From Solibacillus sp045640265 (lineage in GTDB: Bacteria > Bacillota > Bacilli > Bacillales_A > Planococcaceae), in the NCBI GenBank assembly GCA_045640265.1, contig JAZUES010000123.1:7707-71706 (forward strand): a DNA stretch of 64,000 bases, given 5' to 3'. Shown piece by piece: positions 44,178-52,342 of this stretch (its first letter is position 1; each line of letters starts with the position of its first letter). The notes under the pieces are model-generated. The model did not search any database and had not been told where the DNA came from. It was given only the letters and a program-made list of their open reading frames with translations. Position numbers and translations under genes: made by a program.

Positions 44178-45215
44178 TTAGTTTAATTCGTTTAAGATTT
44201 CGTCTAATTTGTCCGCCTCAGTTGTAATACCGTTAGAAGAGAAGTACCAAGTAGTACCGTCTAAGTACACGATTTTACCTTCTTTATATGCACGAGTTTG
44301 TTTAATGATATCATTTTCGATGTCCGCTTTAATTGTTTCTAAGTCAGAAGCTGTACGGTCAATAACTAATAATACCTCTGGGTTTACAGAAAGGACAGAC
44401 TCATAAGAGAAGTCAGAACCGTGTGATGATGATTTAATACTTTCAGTTGCAGGTTTGAAACCAAAGTCATTGTACACGTAAGCGAAGCGAGAATCTGGAC
44501 CGTTATCGAAACCAGAGATTTTTTTGTCATTGTACATTGCTACTAAAGCATTTTCATAACCAGTAGCTTTCTCTTTTACTTGATCCACTTTAGCTTGTAA
44601 GTTTGCTTTTAACTCTTCTGCTTTTTCTTCTTTACCGAAGATTTGAGCTGCTAAGTCAACTGTTTCAAATACGCCATCGATGTATTTTTCGTTATCAGAA
44701 CCAATGAATATTACGTTTGGTGTAATTTTTTTTAGTTCTTCATAGTAAGCTGTTTGACGACCTGAGATGAAGATTGCATCTGGAGCTGCGGCTGCAACTT
44801 TTTCGAAGTCGATTGCTTTTAACGTACCAACGTCTGCTACTGCATCAGTTAAGTATTTTTCTTTTAAGTGTTCAGGGAAGTTACCTTTACCGCCATTTGC
44901 AGCGATACCAACGATACCTTCTACTCCTAGTGCATCAAGAGTATCTAAGAAACCATAGTCAAATACTACGATGTTTTTTGGCATTTCTTTAAATGTTACA
45001 TCTTCAAAAGTTACTGCTTTGCCTTCTTCAGTTTCATTACCTGTTGATAAAGATGAAACTGTCATTGGGAATACAGGAGTTTCAGCTTTAGCACCTGTAG
45101 TTTGTTCTGTTTGAGCTTGATCATCTGTTTCTTCTGTTGTTGATTCCTCATCTGAACCACATGCTGCTAACATTAATGTTAATGCTGTAGCCGTTAAAAA
45201 TTTCCACTTCTTCAT
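44178..45215 (-). CDS. yclQ: siderophore-binding lipoprotein, YclQ type
   Basis: 345-residue substrate-binding protein of a ferric-siderophore ABC transporter. Lipoprotein signal peptide with lipobox LAAC, then an acidic linker and the two-lobed fold (VVFDYGFLDTLDALGV; IFISGRQTAYYEELKKI; LLVIDRTASDLE). In B. subtilis YclQ binds petrobactin. Order on the strand is yclN-yclO-yclP-yclQ, identical here. It has a Fur box of its own (45253-45271) and follows AGGAGG at 45215. Confidence 0.92.
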   Translation of the reverse strand: MKKWKFLTATALTLMLAACGSDEESTTEETDDQAQTEQTTGAKAETPVFPMTVSSLSTGNETEEGKAVTFEDVTFKEMPKNIVVFDYGFLDTLDALGVEGIVGIAANGGKGNFPEHLKEKYLTDAVADVGTLKAIDFEKVAAAAPDAIFISGRQTAYYEELKKITPNVIFIGSDNEKYIDGVFETVDLAAQIFGKEEKAEELKANLQAKVDQVKEKATGYENALVAMYNDKKISGFDNGPDSRFAYVYNDFGFKPATESIKSSSHGSDFSYESVLSVNPEVLLVIDRTASDLETIKADIENDIIKQTRAYKEGKIVYLDGTTWYFSSNGITTEADKLDEILNELN

Positions 45216-45252
45216 GTTTCTAAATCCTCCTAAGTGTTTAATTACCACAAAC

Positions 45253-45271
45253 GATAGTGATAATCATTTTC
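45253..45271. promoter_or_regulatory. Fur box upstream of yclQ
   Basis: On the minus strand GAAAATGATTATCACTATC, matching the Fur consensus GATAATGATTATCATTATC at 17 of 19 positions. It is ~40 bases before the yclQ start. Confidence 0.8.
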
Positions 45272-45402
45272 ATTTGATTAATGCTAGTCTAAAACAACTG
45301 CCTAAAGTTGTCAATTATTTTCTTGAAATTAATACTCATTCTCAGTTAAACGCAAAGAATAAATGTATAAGCGAGAAATATCTTATACATTTGTTGGGAT
45401 AT

Positions 45403-46170
45403 TTATGAGTGTGAATTAAAGTAAACACAAATTCGACAACCATCTTGTTCTTGAACAGGTATATGCATATCATACACATCACGAAGTGCTTCTGAGTTAA
45501 TAATTTCGTGTGTAGGTCCGTCCTTAACTAGGCGTCCATCTTTTAGTGCCACAATACGATCTGAGTATACCGATGCAAAATTAATATCATGTAATACGAT
45601 AACAACTGTCTTACCTAGCTCATCCACAAGTTTTCGTAAAATCTTCATAATTTGTACAGAGTGTTTCATATCTAAGTTATTTAAAGGCTCATCAAGCAAA
45701 ATATATTCTGTATCTTGCGCAATTACCATCGAAATGAACGCACGTTGCTTTTGTCCACCTGATAACTCATCTAAATACTTATCCTGCATCTCTGTTAAAT
45801 TCATATATTCTAATGCTTGATCAACAAATTTTTCATCTTCTGCATTTAAACGACCTTTTGAATACGGGTAACGACCAAAAGATACTAACTCACGAACCGT
45901 TAAGCGAATATTTAAATGGTTTGCCTGTTTTAATATGGCTACCCGTTTTGCGAACGCATCTGATTTCATTTTTTTCACATCAGTTTGGTCTAGAAGTACC
46001 TCGCCCGTATCCGCATCAAGTAGTCGACTTACCATGGATAATAGCGTCGATTTACCTGCCCCGTTTGGACCAATGAATGAAGTAATGGCTTTAGATTGAA
46101 TTTTTAATGTTACATTTTCAACAACGTTTTTTTTCCCAAAGCTTTTAGAAAGCCCTTTAATTTCAATCAT
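45403..46170 (-). CDS. yclP: siderophore ABC transporter ATP-binding protein, YclP type
   Basis: 255-residue FepC-class ATPase. Walker A GPNGAGKST, Q-loop region, signature LSGGQKQRAF, Walker B YILLDEP and the switch His (VLHDINFA) are all present. It overlaps the preceding permease gene by 4 bases, so it is translationally coupled. It powers import of ferric siderophore through the two permeases. Confidence 0.95.
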   Translation of the reverse strand: MIEIKGLSKSFGKKNVVENVTLKIQSKAITSFIGPNGAGKSTLLSMVSRLLDADTGEVLLDQTDVKKMKSDAFAKRVAILKQANHLNIRLTVRELVSFGRYPYSKGRLNAEDEKFVDQALEYMNLTEMQDKYLDELSGGQKQRAFISMVIAQDTEYILLDEPLNNLDMKHSVQIMKILRKLVDELGKTVVIVLHDINFASVYSDRIVALKDGRLVKDGPTHEIINSEALRDVYDMHIPVQEQDGCRICVYFNSHS

Positions 46171-47123
46171 CCTGCTTTCCTACTTTCCTTTAGTATTAAG
46201 TAAATAAAGTAAAGACCACCGATAAAGTTAATAATAACACTAATTGTTGTCGTTAAATGGAACACGTGCTGGACAAGAAATTGCCCACCGACTAACGCAA
46301 TAATACTAATTAAACTTGCTCCTGCAATTAATACCGAATGCTTGTATGTGGAAAAAAATTGATACGATAAATTGGAAACAATTAAACCTAAAAACGTAAC
46401 AGGACCAACAAGTGCGGTTGATGTTGCGATTAAAATCGACGATAAAATTAATACTTTTAATACCATTTTATCGTAACTAACGCCTAGGTTTATCGCTGAA
46501 TCACGCCCTAAAGACATAACATCTAAATCACGTAATAATCGATACCCATAAATAAATGCCAGTCCAAGAATGACGAATGCAATTAATAATAGCTCTGTTT
46601 TAACATTCATAAAGCTTGCAAATAAGCGCGCTTGTAAACTTTCATATTCCACTGGGTCAATGATGACTTGTAGGAATGTTACTAAGCTACCGAGTAATGT
46701 CCCAATGATCATCCCCGCTAATAATAGCAAGAAGATTGGATATTTATCTGCTCGGAATAAGAAGCGGTATAAAAATAATGCAAATAGAACCATTGCAACA
46801 ATTGATAAACCAAAGTTTAAATAACGGCTTACAACGAAAATAGAAGCTGAGCCTAATGTAAAGTATATAATCGTTTGAACGACTTCATACATAGAATCAA
46901 TCCCCATGACTGAAGGTGTTAATAAGCGGTTATGTGTAACTGTTTGGAAAATAACCGATGCAAAGGCGATGGCCGTACCTGTAATCACCATAGCAGCTAA
47001 TCGTTCTAATCGCTTTGGAAATGCATAGCTAAATCCGCCTTGAATATTGTAAAACGCAAATAACGCCATAAAAATTAGCGCTATAACCGCCAAAATAATT
47101 AACTTAAACCTATTTTTTTGCAT
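46167..47123 (-). CDS. yclO: iron-siderophore ABC transporter permease, YclO type
   Basis: 318-residue FecCD-family permease with about nine or ten membrane segments. The conserved VGPVTFLGLIVSNLSYQ region, which contacts the ATPase, is near residue 250. GGGGA precedes the ATG. It overlaps yclN by 14 bases and yclP by 4, as one operon. Confidence 0.93.
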   Translation of the reverse strand: MQKNRFKLIILAVIALIFMALFAFYNIQGGFSYAFPKRLERLAAMVITGTAIAFASVIFQTVTHNRLLTPSVMGIDSMYEVVQTIIYFTLGSASIFVVSRYLNFGLSIVAMVLFALFLYRFLFRADKYPIFLLLLAGMIIGTLLGSLVTFLQVIIDPVEYESLQARLFASFMNVKTELLLIAFVILGLAFIYGYRLLRDLDVMSLGRDSAINLGVSYDKMVLKVLILSSILIATSTALVGPVTFLGLIVSNLSYQFFSTYKHSVLIAGASLISIIALVGGQFLVQHVFHLTTTISVIINFIGGLYFIYLILKESRKAG

Positions 47124-48066
47124 ATGCTTTCCCCCTAAATAACATAATTAAGAAGATTGCACTACCAATTACTGCAACGGTTGTATTCACTGGAATTTCA
47201 AATGGATGTACAATTAATCGGCTAATGATGTCACAAACTAATAAAAATGCAGCACCCATGAAAATTGTATGAGGAATTGTTTTTCGTAAATTATCCCCCA
47301 AATAAAGTGATACAAGGTTTGGTACGATTAATCCTAAAAAAGGAATCATCCCTACGGTTAAAATTACCGTTGTAGAAATGACAGCTACGATGACTAAACC
47401 AATGTTCAACACTGTTCGATAGCTTAAACCTAAGTTTTTTGCGAAGTCTTCACCCATGCCTGCAACAGTGAATTTATTTGCATAAATGTATGCAATAATG
47501 ATGGCAGGTACTGCTACATAAAGTAATTCATAGCGACCTGATACGATTAATGTAAAACTTCCTAAAAAAAATGTCTCTACGTTTTGTAAAACATCGGCTT
47601 CATAACCGATAAATGTTGAGATTGCTCCGATAATATTACCGTACATAATCCCAATCAATGGGACGAAAATAACGTCTTTAAATTTAATGCGCTCAAGTAG
47701 CTTCATAAAGATAAATGTACCAATTAATGCAAATACAAAACTAAATATAATTTGTCCCATGTAAGACACGCTTGTAAAGAAAACCATTGATACAATAACA
47801 CCTAGTTTTGCAGCGTCAAGTGTACCCGCTGTTGTTGGCGATACGAACTTGTTTCGACTCAAACTTTGCATTATTAAACCAGCAATACTCATCCCTGCTC
47901 CTGCTAATATAATCGCTATTAATCGAGGTACACGACTCATTAAAAAGATTTGTGTCTTATCTGATTCCCAGTCAAGTAAGTCTGACGGTTTAATATCGAT
48001 TGCCCCAATAAATAGAGATATAAAAGACAAGGTGATGGTTGCTGCAACTAGCACCCAAAGTCTCAT
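47110..48066 (-). CDS. yclN: iron-siderophore ABC transporter permease, YclN type
   Basis: 318-residue FecCD-family permease. It shows RLIAIILAGAGMSIAGLIMQ near the N-terminus and VGMIPFLGLIVPNLVSL near residue 240, both typical for the family. It is the first gene of the operon; two weak Fur-like sites lie within 105 bases upstream. It pairs with yclO to form the channel. Confidence 0.93.
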   Translation of the reverse strand: MRLWVLVAATITLSFISLFIGAIDIKPSDLLDWESDKTQIFLMSRVPRLIAIILAGAGMSIAGLIMQSLSRNKFVSPTTAGTLDAAKLGVIVSMVFFTSVSYMGQIIFSFVFALIGTFIFMKLLERIKFKDVIFVPLIGIMYGNIIGAISTFIGYEADVLQNVETFFLGSFTLIVSGRYELLYVAVPAIIIAYIYANKFTVAGMGEDFAKNLGLSYRTVLNIGLVIVAVISTTVILTVGMIPFLGLIVPNLVSLYLGDNLRKTIPHTIFMGAAFLLVCDIISRLIVHPFEIPVNTTVAVIGSAIFLIMLFRGKAYAKK

Positions 48067-48106
48067 TTCATTCTCCCACTATTCTCTATATATTATTTTC
48101 CTCATT

Positions 48107-48125
48107 GAAAATGAGAATCAATTAC
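48107..48125. promoter_or_regulatory. weak Fur-like site 1 upstream of yclN
   Basis: GAAAATGAGAATCAATTAC matches the 19-bp Fur consensus at 13 positions. It is likely a diverged Fur box given the operon, but the match is modest. Confidence 0.45.
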
Positions 48126-48150
48126 ATCATCTTTTTATTATATAGTTGCT

Positions 48151-48169
48151 AATAATGAAAATCAATTAC
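48151..48169. promoter_or_regulatory. weak Fur-like site 2 upstream of yclN
   Basis: AATAATGAAAATCAATTAC matches at 13 of 19 positions and repeats the AATCAATTAC end of site 1, 44 bases away. Confidence 0.4.
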
Positions 48170-48278
48170 CCATATTAAAAATCAAGGTATATTAAAAACA
48201 AATTCGACAAAATAGCGTCTTTTTATGTGGTATAAATTATTCAAATAGAATACTCGATTTTACTTATTGGTTACACAT

Positions 48279-48313
48279 AAAAAAAGTACAAATCATCATT
48301 CGATTTGTACTTT
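48279..48313 (-). terminator. terminator of the racemase gene
   Basis: AAAGTACAAATC / GATTTGTACTTT perfect 12-bp stem (48283-48294 with 48302-48313), then seven T residues on the minus strand. Confidence 0.88.
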
Positions 48314-48318
48314 CAACA

Positions 48319-49425
48319 TTAGTTATATTTCTTTTTATGAAAACTATATTTTTCTAATACGGTCCGATTCACTTCATAACCTAATCCAATTTTTTCTGGA
48401 ACGTTAATATAGCCATCCTCGACCGTCACTTCTGGTGTAATTAAATCCTCATGCCAGTAGCGCTCAGAAGCTGCTGTATCACCGGGCATTGTAAAATTCG
48501 ATAAACTTGTTAGTGCAACGTTTTGTGCACGACCAATTCCTGCTTCAAGCATGCCACCACACCATACTGGAACATCATGTTCAGCGCAGTAATCATGAAT
48601 GCGCTTCGCTTCACTAATTCCTCCGACACGAGCTATTTTAATATTGATTACACCACAGCTCCCTAGCTCGATTGCTTTTCGCGTATCTTCTAGAGACGTA
48701 ATACTCTCATCTAAACATATCGGTGTCTTGATTTGCTTTTGTAATGTGGCATGATCGATTAAATCATCATGTGCCAATGGTTGCTCAATCATCATTAAAT
48801 TGAACTCATCTAGCTTTTTTAAAAGCTCTATATCATGCAATGTATACGATGAATTTGCATCGGCCATTAAGGGTACCTCTGGGAATGCCTTGCGAATTGT
48901 GCGTAACAATTCAATATCTTTCCCCGGCTTAATTTTTACTTTTATACGCTTATATCCTTGATCTAAAAAGCCTTGAATGGTTTGAATAAGCTGCTCATCA
49001 GATGGCTGTAATCCAATGCTAATTCCTACTTCAATTTTAGACTGTGTACCACCAATGGCTTTTGCTAAAGATTGGTTCGTATGTTGTGCAAATATATCCC
49101 ATACCGCGCCTTCAATCGCTGCCTTCGCCATATTATTTCGGCGAATAGGTCGAAACTGTTCATACACTTCATCTGGATGCTGTAATTCATAACCAAGTAA
49201 TTTAGGAATCAAAAAGTCTTCAAGCATATGAAGGGTGGTTTTTAACGTTTCCTCTGTATAGGAAGGATCTTCAAAAGCAACACCTTCCCCCCAACCAATT
49301 ACACCTGATTCATCCTTTGCCTCAATTACTAAAAAACGTTTATTTTGCATCGAGCCTAAACTCGTTGTAAATGGTGTTTTCATACGCATCTCAACTTGAT
49401 GAATTATAACTTCTACTAATTTCAT
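48319..49425 (-). CDS. menC: o-succinylbenzoate synthase / N-succinylamino acid racemase
   Basis: Enolase-superfamily enzyme of 368 residues. Catalytic residues are all visible: Lys162 and Lys164 (KVK), metal ligands Asp189 (MADAN), Glu214 (IEQPL) and Asp239 (LDES), and Lys263 (NIKIARVGG). This type can make o-succinylbenzoate for menaquinone and also racemise N-succinylamino acids. The upstream partner is a GNAT acyltransferase and no men genes are near, so the racemase role is favoured. The gene symbol reflects the family name only. Confidence 0.88.
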   Translation of the reverse strand: MKLVEVIIHQVEMRMKTPFTTSLGSMQNKRFLVIEAKDESGVIGWGEGVAFEDPSYTEETLKTTLHMLEDFLIPKLLGYELQHPDEVYEQFRPIRRNNMAKAAIEGAVWDIFAQHTNQSLAKAIGGTQSKIEVGISIGLQPSDEQLIQTIQGFLDQGYKRIKVKIKPGKDIELLRTIRKAFPEVPLMADANSSYTLHDIELLKKLDEFNLMMIEQPLAHDDLIDHATLQKQIKTPICLDESITSLEDTRKAIELGSCGVINIKIARVGGISEAKRIHDYCAEHDVPVWCGGMLEAGIGRAQNVALTSLSNFTMPGDTAASERYWHEDLITPEVTVEDGYINVPEKIGLGYEVNRTVLEKYSFHKKKYN

Positions 49426-49461
49426 TTTATCAATCGCTCCTAGTTGTCCCTAAGGTTCACT

Positions 49462-50295
49462 TTACAGAGCAAATAAAGAACGTTTAACTAGTACATACTG
49501 ACAAATCTGCTCATTTTCTTTCGATAAATGGATGATTTTATAGCCTTGTTCGAACATCGATTGCAAGATATGACGTGTTTTAAAGCGCCAATCTTCTGCA
49601 AGTGCTGGATTTTCGACTTTAATTTTTTGGAAATTTGTCGGAATTGGCATTGTATACGCATCATTGAACAATGCTTCATCGCCCTGAAAACTTTTTTCCT
49701 CGTCTAATACTGGCAACCCTGCTGTATTTAATGACCACTTTACAACAGGTTTTGCTTCCTCGATTAACTCTTCTACTTTCGAATCCCAGCGCAAATAATC
49801 GTTATCGACTAATTGCCATTCTACATATAGACGATCCGTTGGTAAAGAGCGGTTAAATGGATCTTCCATTTCACCATAACAATTTGGAATATACGTATCA
49901 CTGTAGCCACGTAGCTTTGAAAAATTCAAAAAACCACTGCGTGCCTCAAGAGGATCAAATGTCCAACGGCAATTTCGGAAACCTCGTTCACTGGCAATAT
50001 CTTTTAAGTAAATTTTCATAAGCTCTCCTACACCTTGCTCACGATAATTGCGCTTCACACCAAGCATGTGTGAATATAAATATACTTTCTCCTCTTTAAA
50101 ACCAGGGCAGCTATAATTGAAGCCAATTAATTCATCATTTAAATACGCCCCTAGTACAATTCCGCCATTACGAATTGTCCCAATCGTCTGGTGGATTGGA
50201 ATACTCCCAACTGCCCAAATTTCATGTTCTAGTTCTCTCGCTTCTTCTATTTGCTCAATCGTCGTTAATTCCTTTACCGTCACTGATTCTAACAT
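49462..50295 (-). CDS. GNAT-family acyltransferase, probable D-amino acid N-succinyltransferase
   Basis: 277-residue GNAT protein. The acetyl-CoA/acyl-CoA site is in the region MLGVKRNYREQGVGELMKIYLKDIA near residue 80. The C-terminal half is longer than in plain GNAT proteins. In Geobacillus kaustophilus a GNAT succinyltransferase is encoded beside the racemase and acts on D-amino acids. The start is the ATG at 50295 after AGGGGAT; the frame reaches 50424 but without support. It ends 36 bases before the racemase gene. A desuccinylase is not in the window. Confidence 0.82.
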   Translation of the reverse strand: MLESVTVKELTTIEQIEEARELEHEIWAVGSIPIHQTIGTIRNGGIVLGAYLNDELIGFNYSCPGFKEEKVYLYSHMLGVKRNYREQGVGELMKIYLKDIASERGFRNCRWTFDPLEARSGFLNFSKLRGYSDTYIPNCYGEMEDPFNRSLPTDRLYVEWQLVDNDYLRWDSKVEELIEEAKPVVKWSLNTAGLPVLDEEKSFQGDEALFNDAYTMPIPTNFQKIKVENPALAEDWRFKTRHILQSMFEQGYKIIHLSKENEQICQYVLVKRSLFAL

Positions 50296-50366
50296 AATTT
50301 TGCCATCCCCTATCGTTACTTTTTGTAATCTAAGTTCATTGCATTTGTTAAAACATGTGTTTCTGT

Positions 50367-50395
50367 AATAAGTCGTTCTCATGGAATAACTTATT
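50367..50395 (-). other. hairpin in the GNAT-racemase leader
   Basis: AATAAGT / ACTTATT pairing (50367-50373 with 50389-50395) inside the ~185-base leader between the predicted promoter and the GNAT start. Its role is unknown. Confidence 0.35.
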
Positions 50396-50486
50396 CGGTT
50401 GATGTAACCCTGGGAATAGTCCACATCCTCAAACTATGCTCTAATAGAAGGACGTTTCACCATATTAAGAAAGTTTGTTCAATTCC

Positions 50487-50515
50487 ATTATATACCACTT
50501 GAAACGTTTCAAGTA
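50487..50515 (-). promoter_or_regulatory. promoter of the GNAT-racemase operon, with operator in the spacer
   Basis: Minus strand: a perfect TATAAT -10 (50487-50492), a 17-bp spacer, and a poor -35 TACTTG (50510-50515). The weak -35 suggests regulation. The 18-bp palindrome lies over the spacer and -35. Confidence 0.6.
50497..50514. promoter_or_regulatory. perfect 18-bp palindromic operator
   Basis: ACTTGAAACGTTTCAAGT reads the same on both strands. It has an AAACGTTT core like sites of LacI-type regulators, and fits a CcpA cre at 11 of 14 positions. A repressor bound here would block the promoter. Confidence 0.7.
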
Positions 50516-50540
50516 GTTTACTTTTATTATTCCTTTCTAT

Positions 50541-50588
50541 AAAAAAAAATAACCCCCTATTTATAGAAAGTTCTATAAATAAGGGGTT
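50541..50588 (-). terminator. terminator of the peptide transporter gene
   Basis: A stem of about 17 bp (50551-50568 with 50572-50588) and at least nine T residues on the minus strand. Confidence 0.9.
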
Positions 50589-50605
50589 AATAACTTATTA
50601 ATAAC

Positions 50606-52090
50606 TTATTTAATACCACGCATTGCTTTTGAAATGATTGGTGAAATTAATATAATAACAGCACCTAGGACAATTGAAAGGCCACCTAGTACACCAAAAT
50701 ACATTGTTTCAGAAACGTGTTCATAAACACGCACTAATTGTGCATTGATTGCTTGAGCAGCTGCAGAAGCTAAAAACCATAGTGCCATTGTTTGACCAGC
50801 GAATGCTGCAGGTGCAAGTTTTGTAGTAGCAGATAAACCAACCGGTGAAAGTAATAATTCCCCTACTACTACTAAGAAGATCGATAAAATAACCCATAAT
50901 GGATTTACTAACGCATCTTCTGGAGTTAATACAATCGCAGCAATCATAATGATGAATGAAATCCCTGAGAAGAATAATGCCATTGCAAACTTCTTAGGAG
51001 TTGATGGTCCACGATTACCTAACTTCGTCCAAAGAACTGCAAATAATGGGGCCATTGCAATGATGAATAATGGGTTAAATGATTGGAACCATGCTGCTGG
51101 AATATCAAAGCCACCCAGCGTTAAGTTTGTACGTGTATCAATAAATGTTGCAAGTATTGTAGATGATTGCTCTGCGATAGCCCAGAACATTACCGCACAA
51201 ATGAATAACGGAATGTACGCTAATAAACGAGATTTTTCATCTGCATTTGTTTTTGGACTACGGTACATAAACGCAATAAATACTGTAGGAATTAAAATAC
51301 CTAGTGCTGTAATTAATAATGAGAAGTTTTCGACGTTCGCATTACCTGTCATATAAGCAATGACACCTAAAATAACTACGATTAAACCACCCACACTAAA
51401 GTTACGTACTGCTTTTTTCTTTTCAGCAGCATTCATTGGGTTTGTAGGTACTGAACCTGCTAAGCCAAGATTTTTTTGTGATTTCCAGAATACCAATAAA
51501 CCAAGGAACATACCTACCGCTGCAACTGAGAAACCTGCATGGAAGCCCCAGTTTTTTTGGAATAGTCCAACAAGTAAAGGTGCGATGAAGCTACCCATGT
51601 TGATACCCATATAGAAGATAGAGAACCCTGAATCACGACGAGGGTCATTTTCTGCGTATAAATCTCCGACAACTGATGATACGTTTGGCTTCAATAAACC
51701 TGTACCAATAATGATGAAGAACATTGAAGCATAAAGTGCTGATACGCCTAATGGAAGTGCCAATAAAATATGGCCAATCATAATTAGAATACCGCCATAG
51801 AACACGGCTTTCCTCGTACCAGTAATTCGGTCAGAAATCCAACCACCAATAATACCGGACATGTAAATTAACGATCCGTAAATCGACATAATAATATTTG
51901 CTTGTGTACGATCTAAACCTAACCCACCATCTTTAAGTGCATAATACATATAGAAGATGAGGATAGCACGCATACCATAATATGAGAATCGTTCCCAAAA
52001 CTCTGTAAAGAATAAAGTAAATAGCCCTTTAGGTTGTCCTACAAAGCCTGTCTGGGGAACAGATTTCACGATTTCCTCTTTAGAATACAT
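50606..52090 (-). CDS. dtpT: proton-dependent di/tripeptide transporter (POT/PTR2)
   Basis: 494-residue 12- to 14-span carrier of the POT family. The signature FWERFSYYGMRAIL is near residue 30 and the second motif FSIFYMGINMGSF near residue 150. It takes up di- and tripeptides with protons. GGAGG lies eight bases before the ATG at 52090. The gene is monocistronic with a strong terminator. Confidence 0.94.
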   Translation of the reverse strand: MYSKEEIVKSVPQTGFVGQPKGLFTLFFTEFWERFSYYGMRAILIFYMYYALKDGGLGLDRTQANIIMSIYGSLIYMSGIIGGWISDRITGTRKAVFYGGILIMIGHILLALPLGVSALYASMFFIIIGTGLLKPNVSSVVGDLYAENDPRRDSGFSIFYMGINMGSFIAPLLVGLFQKNWGFHAGFSVAAVGMFLGLLVFWKSQKNLGLAGSVPTNPMNAAEKKKAVRNFSVGGLIVVILGVIAYMTGNANVENFSLLITALGILIPTVFIAFMYRSPKTNADEKSRLLAYIPLFICAVMFWAIAEQSSTILATFIDTRTNLTLGGFDIPAAWFQSFNPLFIIAMAPLFAVLWTKLGNRGPSTPKKFAMALFFSGISFIIMIAAIVLTPEDALVNPLWVILSIFLVVVGELLLSPVGLSATTKLAPAAFAGQTMALWFLASAAAQAINAQLVRVYEHVSETMYFGVLGGLSIVLGAVIILISPIISKAMRGIK

Positions 52091-52278
52091 AGAAATAGCC
52101 TCCAATTAATAAATATTCCGACAATTGAGTTCGATGTCGGACGTCTGAATAATGTATTTACACTTTAACGCACCAGTCTATTAAAATCAATGACTTTTCA
52201 AAATGTTATAATTTTGAGTTTTTTCTTTATTTTCTAATAATTTAAATAAAATTTTATCATTTATCGTTAGTTTCAACA

Positions 52279-52318
52279 ATAAAAAAAGGGAGTCATGCAA
52301 GTTATACTTACATAACTA
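52279..52318 (-). terminator. terminator of hflX
   Basis: GGGTAGTTATG with CATGACTCCC pairing (bulge and G-U pair) and a run of eight T residues on the minus strand. Confidence 0.65.
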
Positions 52319-52342
52319 CCCCTATATGTTCCGCTCTAACAA

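Noticed and set aside
50296..50480. Possible T-box or riboswitch in the GNAT leader
   Set aside because: The leader is only ~185 bases, has one modest hairpin and no T-box sequence or antiterminator motif that I can see.
50589..50611. Tandem AATAACTTATT repeat near the peptide transporter stop
   Set aside because: Two short copies in AT-rich sequence; likely chance.
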